This document shows positions 17,983 to 26,094 of a stretch of DNA of 64,000 bases, one piece after another. The translations under genes and the position numbers were made by a program. Source of the stretch: Alistipes provencensis (GTDB lineage Bacteria; Bacteroidota; Bacteroidia; Bacteroidales; Rikenellaceae); assembly GCF_900083545.1 (NCBI RefSeq), contig NZ_LT559262.1, positions 1,712,397 to 1,776,396 on the forward strand, in the 5' to 3' direction. A model generated the notes under the pieces. It saw nothing but the letters and a program-made list of their open reading frames with translations. It had not been told where the DNA came from and searched no databases. How positions within the stretch are numbered: position 1 is the first letter of the stretch; every line of letters starts with the position of its first letter.

Positions 17983-18372
17983 ATGAAAGAGGAAAGAAAC
18001 ATCATAACAATGAACGAGTTCGGCAATGTAGTTATGCCGAAAGATATACAGGCAACCGCCATGAGTGAGTGGGAGCTTTGCGAGTTGTTCAATGTAACCG
18101 CCCCGACTATCAGGGCAGGGATAAAGACACTCTGCAAGAACGGCATTCTGAATGAGTGTGAGATAAGGCATACCATCCGACTGTCCGACAAGTGCAGCAT
18201 GGAGGTTTACAGCCTTGAAACGATAATCGCCCTTGCGTTCCGTATCGGCACATACAGTGCGAAGCAGGTGCGCAATGCCGTTCTTGAAAGACTGTACTTG
18301 CGAAAAGAGAAAACAAGCATCTTCTTTTCGCTGAACACCAACGGCATAGCCAAAGCCGAATACTTCTCGTAG
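17983..18372 (+). CDS. small DNA-binding-like protein (NBU orf2 position), possible excision or regulatory factor
   Basis: A 129-residue protein. Residues about 27-60 ('MSEWELCELFNVTAPTIRAGI') read as a helix-turn-helix, and residues about 75-105 ('EVYSLETIIALAFRIGT') resemble the N-terminal region of RhuM/Fic-associated proteins. It starts 18 nt after int in the same direction, the place where NBU elements carry orf2, a protein linked to excision. The function here is inferred from position and the helix-turn-helix; no enzymatic motif is visible. Confidence 0.65.
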   Translation: MKEERNIITMNEFGNVVMPKDIQATAMSEWELCELFNVTAPTIRAGIKTLCKNGILNECEIRHTIRLSDKCSMEVYSLETIIALAFRIGTYSAKQVRNAVLERLYLRKEKTSIFFSLNTNGIAKAEYFS

Positions 18373-18682
18373 CTGAATTGGTTGCACGACTGACGGAATC
18401 CATTCATTCAGTCACGAATAGAGTAATCAAGCCAGCGTGTCAGCATATAATCTGACCGACATATCAACAGGAACTCCAATTTTTTCTCCCGAAAAGCGTA
18501 ATCCCCACATTCGTTTTTTGGGAGTTTTTTCGTCTGTCCTGCCCGACTTCCGTTCCAAACCATTGAAAGTTTTTTCTTCGGGGGCTATTTGTCACCGTTC
18601 TGCCGCGTTTTGCGTAACAACTTATCCGATAAATGCTTATACTTTTGTAGCTGGTATTTTTCAAACTTAAAACCATTTGATT
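18373..18682 (+). promoter_or_regulatory. intergenic region with a promoter-like -7 element
   Basis: This 310-nt gap holds no convincing gene. TACTTTTG at 18640-18647 matches the -7 consensus, 36 nt before ATG 18683. A TTTG lies at 18609-18612, but the 27-nt spacing is longer than usual, so the -33 assignment is weak. CTCCCGAAAAG/TTTTTGGGAG near 18486-18530 is a possible imperfect hairpin. Confidence 0.4.
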
Positions 18683-19924
18683 ATGTCAGCTAACAAACAA
18701 CAAGACAGCCACAGACCGCCATCGGATGGTGGCATGGCAAAGGAGGAATTCATCCGAGTGGGGACTACGCTTTACAAGATTGTGGAGCAGCCCAAACTGA
18801 ACGGAGGGTATGTAAGGAAACGCATAGCATGGAACAACGAAACCCTGCGCCAAGACTACGGCAAGGACTACATCGGCAGCGTTCCCAAGTATGACGGCTT
18901 CTGCACCGTACCCGAACACATCGGCTACCATCCCGTGGTCGGCAAGTTCCTTAACCTCTATGAACCGATAGACCACCAACCTAAAGAGGGCGATTTCTCG
19001 CATATCCAATCTTTGGTAGGTCACATCTTCGGGGAGCAATACGAGTTGGGCATGGACTACCTACAACTGCTCTACTTGTACCCCATTCAAAAGCTGCCTA
19101 TCCTGCTGTTGGTATCAGAGGAACGCAACACAGGCAAAAGCACATTTCTGAATTTTCTAAAACTCCTATTTCAGAACAATGTAACCTTTAACACCAACGA
19201 GGATTTCCGTAGCCAATTCAATTCCGACTGGGCCGGCAAACTGCTTATCGTGGTGGACGAGGTGCTGCTCAACCGTAGGGAGGACAGCGAGCGGTTGAAG
19301 AACCTAAGCACCACACTTTCCTACAAGGTGGAAGCCAAAGGCAAAGACCGTGACGAGATAGCGTTTTTCGCCAAGTTCGTGCTATGCTCCAACAACGAGT
19401 ACTTGCCTGTAATCATTGATGCAGGGGAAACACGCTATTGGGTACGCAAGATAGACCGCTTGCAGTCTGATGATACCGACTTCCTGCAAAAGCTGAAAGC
19501 GGAGATACCCGCCTTTCTTCATTTCCTGCAACACAGAACACTATCCACCGAAAAGGAAAGCCGTATGTGGTTTGCTCCATCGCTGTTGCATACCGAAGCC
19601 TTGCAGAAGATAATCCGCAGCAACCGTAACCGACTGGAGATAGAGATGCACGAGCTGATACTTGACATCATGGATAGTGTCGGCACGGACACATTCTCGT
19701 TCTGCTACAACGACATTCTTCTGTTGCTGGTACACTCGCAGGTAAAAGTGGAGAAGCACCAAGTCCGAAAGGTGTTGCAGGAGTGTTGGAAACTTACGCC
19801 TGCACCCAACGGACTGACCTATACCACCTACCAATTCAACTACAATCGGGAGTGTCGGTATGAGCCTGTAAAACGGGTCGGTCGTTTCTATTCTGTCACG
19901 AGGGAACAACTTGAATCCCTGTAA
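18683..19924 (+). CDS. VirE/SF3-like primase-helicase of the mobile element
   Basis: ATG 18683 (MSANKQQDSH) is preferred to the TTG at 18677. The 413-residue protein carries a Walker A motif (EERNTGKST, residues 146-154), a Walker B motif (LLIVVDEV, 187-194) and a downstream 'KFVLCSNNEYLP' sensor-like segment. This layout matches the primase-associated SF3 helicase family of plasmids and phages. The C-terminal 80 residues look like a winged helix. It lies before the primase and probably helps replicate the excised circular form, which NBU-type elements need for stable mobilisation. The assignment to orf3 of NBU is by position. Confidence 0.8.
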   Translation: MSANKQQDSHRPPSDGGMAKEEFIRVGTTLYKIVEQPKLNGGYVRKRIAWNNETLRQDYGKDYIGSVPKYDGFCTVPEHIGYHPVVGKFLNLYEPIDHQPKEGDFSHIQSLVGHIFGEQYELGMDYLQLLYLYPIQKLPILLLVSEERNTGKSTFLNFLKLLFQNNVTFNTNEDFRSQFNSDWAGKLLIVVDEVLLNRREDSERLKNLSTTLSYKVEAKGKDRDEIAFFAKFVLCSNNEYLPVIIDAGETRYWVRKIDRLQSDDTDFLQKLKAEIPAFLHFLQHRTLSTEKESRMWFAPSLLHTEALQKIIRSNRNRLEIEMHELILDIMDSVGTDTFSFCYNDILLLLVHSQVKVEKHQVRKVLQECWKLTPAPNGLTYTTYQFNYNRECRYEPVKRVGRFYSVTREQLESL

Positions 19925-19949
19925 TATCATTCTTTTTTTTGTTGAATTG

Positions 19950-20126
19950 ATGAATAAGGATATAACTATGCTGACAATAAACAATATACACTCTCAACAA
20001 AATCTCAACAATCGAAAAGAGAAGTTGAGAGAGGAACAGCACCCGATTGTTGATTTCTCTTTTGGCGAGTGGTTTGTTGAGAAGATGTTGAGCAAATATC
20101 TTTCTGTAAATAAATGTGTTATATAA
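19950..20126 (+). CDS. possible 58-residue protein
   Basis: An ATG at 19950 opens a 58-residue frame rich in Asn, Lys and Glu, with 'EEQHPIVDFSFGEWFVEKMLSKY' split by no stop. It sits in the 254-nt gap between helicase and primase genes and is AT-rich. No domain is recognised. It could be a small element protein or non-coding spacer. Confidence 0.3.
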   Translation: MNKDITMLTINNIHSQQNLNNRKEKLREEQHPIVDFSFGEWFVEKMLSKYLSVNKCVI

Positions 20127-20178
20127 GCCATTCAACAAATCAACGTTTTTACAATCATCATCAAATCTATAGAATATC

Positions 20179-21147
20179 ATGAACATACAAGAAGTTAAAC
20201 AAATCAGAATCGCAGACTATCTGCAAAGTTTGGGTTACACGCCCGTCAAGCAACAGGGCAGCAGCTTTTGGTACAAATCACCGCTGAGAGAGGAAACGGA
20301 CGCATCTTTCAAGGTAAACACAGAACTCAACAAATGGTACGATTTTGGACTTGGCAAGGGCGGTAACATCATCGCATTGGCAGCGGAACTCTACCATACG
20401 GAAGATGTAACCTGCCTGTTGAAGCGCATAGAGGAACGGACACCATACATCCGCCCTGCATCGTTTTCTTTTGGCAAGCAGCAATCCGACAACCGCACTT
20501 ATCGGGTATTAAGAGTTGGCGAGCTGTCATCACCTGCGCTCATTGCCTATCTGCAAGAAAGGGGGATAGACATTGAACTCGCCAAAAGGGAGTGTAAGGA
20601 ACTGCGGTTTGAGAATGCCGACAAACCCTATTTCGCCATCGGCTTCCCGAATATGGCAAGAGGGTATGAAGTGCGTAATAGATACTTCAAGGGATGTGTC
20701 GCCCCGAAGGACATCACCCATATCCGACAGCAAAAAGAGCCACGAACCGTCTGTTATCTTTTCGAGGGCTTCATGGATTATCTCTCGTTCCTGACCATCC
20801 GAGTAAAGAACAATCCGCAACACCCACGATTGAATGCACAGGATTACGTCATTCTCAACTCCGTTTCCAACCTCTCGAAAGCGGAAAGCATATTGGCAAC
20901 CTATACCCGAATCGGCTGTTTCCTTGACAATGACACAGCAGGACGGAACGCATACGCCAACCTGCAACGGATGTTGGGTGACCGCTTGCAGGATATGTCG
21001 GTTCACTATGCAGGGTATAATGACTTGAACGAGTACCTGTGCAAAAAACTCTTGTCCCAATCGACAGAGCCGATAAAGGAGGAGAAGCAAGTACAATCCG
21101 CAAGGCGGATGATGCAGCCACCGAAAAAGAAAGGGCTGAAAATATAG
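20179..21147 (+). CDS. toprim-domain DNA primase of the mobile element
   Basis: A 322-residue protein. The N-terminal 70 residues ('IADYLQSLGYTPVKQQG', then 'KWYDFGLGKGGNIIAL') have the shape of the DnaG CHC2 zinc-ribbon, but the zinc-binding cysteines are absent. The toprim domain follows, with the acidic 'YLFEGFMDYLSF' and 'GCFLDNDTAGRNAY' motifs. NBU elements carry a primase (PrmN) here, required for replication during mobilisation. A putative oriT and the relaxase gene follow. Confidence 0.85.
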   Translation: MNIQEVKQIRIADYLQSLGYTPVKQQGSSFWYKSPLREETDASFKVNTELNKWYDFGLGKGGNIIALAAELYHTEDVTCLLKRIEERTPYIRPASFSFGKQQSDNRTYRVLRVGELSSPALIAYLQERGIDIELAKRECKELRFENADKPYFAIGFPNMARGYEVRNRYFKGCVAPKDITHIRQQKEPRTVCYLFEGFMDYLSFLTIRVKNNPQHPRLNAQDYVILNSVSNLSKAESILATYTRIGCFLDNDTAGRNAYANLQRMLGDRLQDMSVHYAGYNDLNEYLCKKLLSQSTEPIKEEKQVQSARRMMQPPKKKGLKI

Positions 21148-21189
21148 AGGGGAACAGGTTCGCTTTCCCAAGGGTATTTAGACAGAAAT

Positions 21190-21275
21190 ACCATAGCTCA
21201 ATAGGGCGTTTTCTTCACGCATTACACGGTAATGCTAAAAACTCCCTATCGAGCCAAAGGGAAATCCCTTTGGAA
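21190..21275 (+). other. oriT-like cluster of nested inverted repeats
   Basis: Three inverted repeats lie in the 190 nt before the relaxase gene. The outer pair is GCTCAATAGGG (21196-21206) with CCCTATCGAGC (21244-21254), with one G-T mismatch. Inside it GCATTAC (21219-21225) pairs with GTAATGC (21229-21235). Just downstream CCAAAGGG (21254-21261) pairs with CCCTTTGG (21266-21273). Mobilisable elements usually place oriT hairpins immediately 5' of mob. The nick site was not identified. Confidence 0.6.
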
Positions 21276-21340
21276 ACCCTGAGAGCCAATGCCACAGGCA
21301 GAGAATACACTCATAACAATAACCGTAAAAATCAAACTAC

Positions 21341-22708
21341 ATGGGATATTTTTCATTGGACATAAAGAAAGCAAAAGGTTCATCGGACACCGTACAATCC
21401 GACCATATAGAGAGAAGAATCATACCTAAAAACGCAGACCCGACAAGAACGCATCTGAACAGGGTACTTATAGAATACCCCGATGGCGTTCATGGCAGGG
21501 ATGAAGCGATTGCCCACAGGCTGAACACGGCAGGCATCAAGCGGAAGATTACACATGACCAAGTCCGTGTAGTCCGAGTGGTTCTGTCGGGAACACATGA
21601 GGACATGATGGACATACAGGAAAACGGAAGACTTGACGAATGGTGCAGCGACAGCATCCAATGGCTGCAAGCCACATTCGGCAGGGAGAACGTGGTTGCC
21701 GCCCATCTTCACATGGACGAGAAGACACCGCATATCCATGCAGCCATTGTTCCCATCGTGACAGGTGAAAGGCGCAAAGCCAAGAAAGAGCAGGAAGACG
21801 GCAAACGGAAGTATCACAAGAAAGCAAATACCGTCCGTTTGTGTGCCGATGACCTGTTCAACCGTCAGACCTTGATTGCGTACCACGACAATTATGCAAG
21901 GGTTATGGCTAAATACGGATTACAGCGAGGTGTGCGAGGTTCCGAAGCACGGCACACCACCACGACACAGTATTATCGGGACATACAGAAAAAGAACGCT
22001 GCCCTTGATGCAGAAAACAAGCGGTTACAGGAGCAGAAAACCGAAACCGAACAGGAACTCAGACAAGCCAAGAAAGAGGTACAGACCGAGAAACTGAAAG
22101 GTGCAGCCACCACCGCAGCGACCAACATAGCTGAAAGTGTCGGTTCTCTTTTCGGGAGCAACAAGGTCAAGACTTTGGAAAGGGAGAACACCGCCCTGTA
22201 TCGGGAAGTTGCCACCCATGAGGAAACCATTGAGATACTGCAAAACCGCATACACACGATGCAAACCGAGCACAACCGCCAGTTGTTGGAAATACAGCAG
22301 AATCACCGTAAGGAGATGGCGGAAAAAAGTGTCAGACACAAAGATGAAGTATCAGGTTTGAAACGCATTATCGAAAAGCTGTGTGCATGGTTTCCTATGG
22401 CAAAGGAAATTATGAGAATAGAGAGCCTGTGCCGCCTTGTCGGGTTCAATGAAAGGCAGACCACGACATTGACTTATGGTAAGCCTTTGATATACGAGGG
22501 CAAACTTTATTCGGAGGAACATAATCGGAGTTTTACGACAGAAAGAGCAGGCTTTCAAGTGGTGAAAGACCCTGCGGACAAGTCTAAACTGACACTCGTA
22601 ATCAACCGCCAGCCCATAGGCGAATGGTTCAGGGAACAGTTCGACAGGCTACGGCAGAGCATACGACAGCCAATTCAACCACAAAGGAAAAGTAGAGGAA
22701 TTACATAA
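21341..22708 (+). CDS. mob: MobV-family relaxase/mobilisation protein
   Basis: A 455-residue Pre/Mob relaxase. The metal-binding motif HLHMDEKTPHIH lies at residues 122-133, the MobV signature, and an N-terminal 'THLNRVLIEY' matches motif I. Residues about 205-345 are a charged coiled coil ('ENKRLQEQKTETEQELRQ' and following). It would nick oriT and lead the strand into a recipient using a helper's conjugation machinery. The gene follows the oriT-like hairpins and ends just before a bidirectional hairpin shared with the convergent mef gene. Confidence 0.92.
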   Translation: MGYFSLDIKKAKGSSDTVQSDHIERRIIPKNADPTRTHLNRVLIEYPDGVHGRDEAIAHRLNTAGIKRKITHDQVRVVRVVLSGTHEDMMDIQENGRLDEWCSDSIQWLQATFGRENVVAAHLHMDEKTPHIHAAIVPIVTGERRKAKKEQEDGKRKYHKKANTVRLCADDLFNRQTLIAYHDNYARVMAKYGLQRGVRGSEARHTTTTQYYRDIQKKNAALDAENKRLQEQKTETEQELRQAKKEVQTEKLKGAATTAATNIAESVGSLFGSNKVKTLERENTALYREVATHEETIEILQNRIHTMQTEHNRQLLEIQQNHRKEMAEKSVRHKDEVSGLKRIIEKLCAWFPMAKEIMRIESLCRLVGFNERQTTTLTYGKPLIYEGKLYSEEHNRSFTTERAGFQVVKDPADKSKLTLVINRQPIGEWFREQFDRLRQSIRQPIQPQRKSRGIT

Positions 22709-22724
22709 GTAGTTAAAACAGATT

Positions 22725-22770
22725 GCAATAAGCCTCCGATAATCGTATTTCCCTATCAGAGGCTTATTGC
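22725..22770. terminator. bidirectional terminator between mob and mef
   Basis: GCAATAAGCCTC (22725-22736) and GAGGCTTATTGC (22759-22770) are a perfect 12-bp inverted repeat between two convergent genes. It lacks a long T-run but fits a shared terminator. Confidence 0.65.
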
Positions 22771-22797
22771 TGTTTAGATTTAGTTACGTTTCATAAA

Positions 22798-24024
22798 TCA
22801 TGATTTTTGTTTTTGATTGTCGACCTTTCTAAGTTGTGGAAGACATAAGGCTATTATAGCGAGAAGCAGAATAGCCATACCTGAGAACAAAAACCAACGG
22901 TTTACCCCGATTTGGTCTGCAAATGCACCCGACACTACCAACCCAAGCGGCATGGCAAACGACATGATGCTGCCAAGAAGTCCGAAAACACGCCCTAAAT
23001 ACTCGGGTTGTATCTGTTCTTGAAATAGCGCGGTCTGTACTCCATTATAGAATGGGGCAGAAAAGCCCATCAACGTACAACATATCGCAAATATCATAAA
23101 ACCATTGGTTGGTAGCAAGCCGGAAACAGTCAATGACACTCCCACAAGAAAGATAGAGCCGATGATATTTGCCATGCGCTTTTTGAAACCTCCCCATGCG
23201 CCCAATAGAAGTCCGCCCAACAACATACCAACTGCAAAAACAATTTCCACCACGGAAGCATGCAAGGTACTTCCCTCGAAATAATTCATACTCATCAGCG
23301 GAAATAGCGCATTGATTGGCATATAAATGAACATATTGATTGCTCCTATCCAAAGCAATGTGAAAAGAGCTTTATTTTGTCGTATTGCGTTATAGCCAAT
23401 GCGCAGTTCGGTGAAAAAGTTTTCTTGCTGCAGCGCTTCAATCGGTTGTTTTGGGATGTGAACCATTGCAACAGTGATACAGGCAATTATTGCTCCGAAT
23501 ACGTCAAGGGCAACCGCAGAATTCAACCCCCATTTTGCATAGAGAAAAGCGGCAATTGCCGGACTTAGGATGAAACTTGCCGATTGGATGGACTGGGTGT
23601 AGCCGGCACATTTGACTAACTGTTCTTCAGGCACTAAAAGAGGTGTTACCGCACTTAACGCAGGGGAATGGAATGCAGTGCCAACGCTTCTAATGAAGAG
23701 GATGAGCATTACTATCCATACAGGTAGTTCCGCTGACAGGGAAATTACGGTAAGTACCAGTCCAGCACAAGCTATGATGACATCTGCACCAATCATGACC
23801 ATTTTCCGGTTCCAGCGGTCAACAAGTACTCCGATTGCAGAACCTAAAACCGCTTGAGGTAGAAACCCAACCAAGGTCGCCATTGACAACACCATCGCAG
23901 ACCCTGTTGTATTTGTCAGATGCCAGATGATGGCCATTTGAAGAACCCCACTTGTTATCAGGGACACAGCTTGCCCCGCCCATATTGTATAGAAATCTTG
24001 TTTCCAATTTCTGATTTTTTCCAT
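22798..24024 (-). CDS. mef(En2): Mef-type macrolide efflux MFS transporter, Mef(En2)-like
   Basis: ATG 24024 ('MEKIRNWKQDFYTIWAGQA') matches the start of known Mef proteins; an in-frame ATG at 24102 would add 26 residues unlike the family. The 408-residue protein has 12 hydrophobic segments and many stretches shared with Mef(A) as I recall it, such as 'YTIWAGQAVSLITS', 'GSAMVLSMA', 'PVWIVMLILFIRSVGTAFH' and 'FYNGVQTALFQEQIQPEYL'. Mef pumps export 14- and 15-membered macrolides with proton motive force. The Mef(En2) name is chosen because this variant is the one known on NBU2 in Bacteroides. Its leader contains competing inverted repeats (see 24123-24154). Confidence 0.85.
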   Translation of the reverse strand: MEKIRNWKQDFYTIWAGQAVSLITSGVLQMAIIWHLTNTTGSAMVLSMATLVGFLPQAVLGSAIGVLVDRWNRKMVMIGADVIIACAGLVLTVISLSAELPVWIVMLILFIRSVGTAFHSPALSAVTPLLVPEEQLVKCAGYTQSIQSASFILSPAIAAFLYAKWGLNSAVALDVFGAIIACITVAMVHIPKQPIEALQQENFFTELRIGYNAIRQNKALFTLLWIGAINMFIYMPINALFPLMSMNYFEGSTLHASVVEIVFAVGMLLGGLLLGAWGGFKKRMANIIGSIFLVGVSLTVSGLLPTNGFMIFAICCTLMGFSAPFYNGVQTALFQEQIQPEYLGRVFGLLGSIMSFAMPLGLVVSGAFADQIGVNRWFLFSGMAILLLAIIALCLPQLRKVDNQKQKS

Positions 24025-24154
24025 TTGAATTTTTCCTTTTATCTTTTGAATGTTTCTTGATTTTATAGCACAAAAAATCTCTCGACAAGCCTGAAATAGC
24101 ATGCCGGATTACAAAGACAATGACATTCAAATCGAATTAATTAGATTTGAATGT
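24016..24154 (-). promoter_or_regulatory. possible attenuator in the mef leader
   Basis: On the minus strand, arm 1 ACATTCAAATC (24154-24144) pairs perfectly with arm 2 GATTTGAATGT (24133-24123). Arm 2 can also pair with ACATTCAAA near 24050 or with ATTCAAAT, which overlaps the mef start codon (about 24030-24023). Two exclusive pairings, one of which covers the start, are the usual plan of translational attenuators of macrolide-resistance genes. No clear leader peptide was found. Confidence 0.45.
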
Positions 24155-24182
24155 GGAAAAATTACCAAGGTTTATGATATGC

Positions 24183-24213
24183 AATATTAACGGTGTTTTT
24201 ACCTGTTAATATT
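24183..24213 (-). repeat. strong inverted repeat in the mef leader
   Basis: AATATTAAC (24183-24191) and GTTAATATT (24205-24213) are perfect inverted repeats, extended inward by GGT/ACC. It could be a stabilising hairpin or terminator in the mef leader, or a structural site of the element. Confidence 0.5.
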
Positions 24214-24303
24214 GTACAATTGTTCATAATCATATTGAAAACCACTATATATGTTGCGACTTATCTTAATTGGGATGGTATTATATGCACACCGAATCCG
24301 CTG

Positions 24304-24311
24304 CAAAGTTA
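24304..24311 (-). promoter_or_regulatory. -7 element, candidate mef promoter
   Basis: Minus-strand TAACTTTG matches TAnnTTTG about 280 nt upstream of the mef ATG. No good -33 TTTG is visible. The long leader it implies would include both inverted repeats. Between here and 24633 no gene was seen; a plus-strand TATCTTTG at 24490-24497 also matches -7 but has no gene downstream. Confidence 0.4.
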
Positions 24312-24653
24312 CAATAAATTATTCGATTTTTGCACTAACTAAAGTAAAGAATTTCAATGCTTCCTGAATTTTGCCTTTCCTTTTTTATCCAAATCTGCAA
24401 AAAATAACGGCATAAGCAAATAGGTATATATCGAAAGGCAAAAAATGGCGAATACTGTTTGTATTGGATACTATATCAAAGATTTGTCGTATCTTTGCAC
24501 CTGAAAGAGTTATTTGATAGTAAAACACCGCAAAACGCTGAAAATCGCACGGTTTCCTAGTCGTTACCATTACTTTTCAGATACTCCGTTAAATGTTTAT
24601 TCATCAAACGGTTAGACGAAACCGTTCAGAATTTAAAATAAAAACACAACTTC

Positions 24654-24693
24654 AAAAGAAAAGGGCGCCACATGCAGGCCGCCCTTTTCTTTT
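24654..24693. terminator. bidirectional terminator
   Basis: AAAAGAAAAGGGCG and CGCCCTTTTCTTTT are inverted copies with A-runs on one side and T-runs on the other, so the hairpin can terminate both strands. It serves the minus-strand gene ending at 24711 and, before the element inserted, probably the plus-strand gene ending at 16457. Confidence 0.8.
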
Positions 24694-24710
24694 GTTACCA
24701 ATTTTATTGT

Positions 24711-26084
24711 TTAATACCGGAATATATTGGCCCGGCGGATATCGTCGGTAGACTTCGAGGCGAAGCCCAGCCACAGTGAACCGTTCTTCATTTTAATACC
24801 CTCGGCTTCCATATATCCCGTGGATGTGATGTCGGCTGTCGTGAGTGCCTGCATGTCGGCGATGGCTCCGACTTTCGTGCGGGGATAGACCTGCGCACCC
24901 TTCAGGTCGAGTAGTGTCACATAGGCTATGGAGGCCGTTTTTCCGTCGTTGTTGTTGCCGGTGCCCTCATAAAAGTAGATAATGCCGTTCGTGCAGTCGA
25001 ATCCTTGGAAATCATAGTAACCCAGTTCGGAGGCCGTTTTTCCGGTGTTTATCGTGAATTGCCCGACGGGTGTGAGCTGATCCAGTTTGCGGGCCTTGAC
25101 GATGCGTGTTTCCGCCGTTTTCTGTGTACCGTCCTCGCCGCCCCAGGTTACCGTCAGTGAGACGTCGGAAACGGGAAGCGCCAGCGCTTCGCTTAATTTG
25201 TAGATGTAAAAATCGCGGACACCCGTCGTTGAGGCCGTGATGGCCAGCAGGTCGCTGGGGACGTCGATGGCCGGATGCACGTTGCGTTTACCTTGGAGAT
25301 AGAAGGTATCGCCGCTGTATTTGTCGAGCGTCTTGCCCGCTTCGTACTTGATACGCGAGATGGTCTGGCTTTGGCTGTAGCTGTTATCGTCGAGCTTGTT
25401 GCCGTTGCTGTTGATCCAGATGTAACGATCGGCTCCCTGCTCCTCGACGGCCATGTTGGTGCCGTGGCCGAACCAGCGCAGGGTCATGTAATCAGCCGGC
25501 GACTCGTTTGCCTCACCCCGGATCACATGGAGCTTGTGAGCATCCGACCCGGCGATCTGTATGTAGTAGAGCTCACCCTTCGAATCCACGTCAAAGCATT
25601 GCATAACAGCGTTCCGTACAAGTTGTACGCCCTTGCTGTAAACGATCTCTTCGGTCAGCCCTGCCGCCACTTTCTCGAAGATGACATCATTGGATACCGA
25701 TACCGATGTCCGGGCATATACCCCGTTGGGGGCTGTTACCGTTACCGGTGCGTTACCGGTCCCGATTCCGGTAACGACGCCTTGTGCGTCGACACAGACC
25801 GCATTTTCATTGCCCGAGCTCCAAACGATGCCCAGCGGATTGGCCGCTTGGTCGTACCAGTCGGTTTGTGAAACTCCTCTCCCAGGGGTAATGACCTTGA
25901 TGCGGAGCTGTTCCGAGCCGCTGACGCTGATGCCGACCGACGATTTCTCAAAGAGAATGCTCAGTACGTCGTTCTCCTCTCCGTCGTCGGAGCAGGAGGG
26001 AAATACGGCGGTCGTTGCCAGTAGGGACAGGCATGCCAGCAGGGGCATGATCCTCGATTTACGGTATATTCGTGTTGTGTTCAT
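24711..26084 (-). CDS. surface lipoprotein with Ig-like N-terminus and probable beta-propeller
   Basis: The 457-residue protein has a lipoprotein signal (VFPSCSDDG). Residues about 40-130 resemble a Big2-like Ig fold ('GIVWSSGNENAVCVDAQGVVTGIGTG'). Residues about 135-457 contain repeated strand patterns ('QCFDVDSKGELYYIQIAG', 'LRWFGHGTNMAVEEQG', 'YYDFQGFDCTNGIIYFYEG') reminiscent of helveticin J/TagC-type beta-propellers. It ends the two-gene operon that diverges from susC at 29071, so it is probably a surface glycan-binding or processing protein of that locus. The propeller assignment is by pattern only. Confidence 0.65.
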   Translation of the reverse strand: MNTTRIYRKSRIMPLLACLSLLATTAVFPSCSDDGEENDVLSILFEKSSVGISVSGSEQLRIKVITPGRGVSQTDWYDQAANPLGIVWSSGNENAVCVDAQGVVTGIGTGNAPVTVTAPNGVYARTSVSVSNDVIFEKVAAGLTEEIVYSKGVQLVRNAVMQCFDVDSKGELYYIQIAGSDAHKLHVIRGEANESPADYMTLRWFGHGTNMAVEEQGADRYIWINSNGNKLDDNSYSQSQTISRIKYEAGKTLDKYSGDTFYLQGKRNVHPAIDVPSDLLAITASTTGVRDFYIYKLSEALALPVSDVSLTVTWGGEDGTQKTAETRIVKARKLDQLTPVGQFTINTGKTASELGYYDFQGFDCTNGIIYFYEGTGNNNDGKTASIAYVTLLDLKGAQVYPRTKVGAIADMQALTTADITSTGYMEAEGIKMKNGSLWLGFASKSTDDIRRANIFRY

Positions 26085-26094
26085 GATCGGTTGC

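Larger units (their letters stand above)
16460..24642. mobile_element. NBU-like mobilisable element carrying a Mef-type efflux gene (ends approximate)
   Basis: The block has lower GC than its flanks and carries, in order, a tyrosine integrase, a small DNA-binding-like ORF, a helicase-like protein, a toprim primase, an oriT-like hairpin cluster, a MobV relaxase and a divergent Mef macrolide efflux gene. This is the gene order of the Bacteroides NBU elements; NBU2 is known to carry mef and lin genes, but no lin gene is visible here. There are no conjugation (tra) genes, so it would need a helper element to transfer. The proposed edges are the 10-bp direct repeat TTAAAATAAA at 16460-16469 and 24633-24642. 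Without the insert, genes 15024-16457 and 24711-26084 would converge on one bidirectional terminator. Confidence 0.8.

Noticed and set aside
21039..21365. 108-codon frame overlapping the end of the primase and the oriT-like region
   Set aside because: It overlaps the conserved primase end and covers the inverted repeats; no domain or codon support.
24489..24498. GTATCTTTGC, matching the CTnDOT attB consensus GTANNTTTGC
   Set aside because: No matching copy was found at the left end, so it cannot be paired as attL/attR; it also fits a -7 promoter element. Kept only as an alternative for the element end.
24100..24640. Possible lincosamide-resistance gene next to mef, as in NBU2
   Set aside because: No frame of adequate length or recognisable nucleotidyltransferase motif is present.
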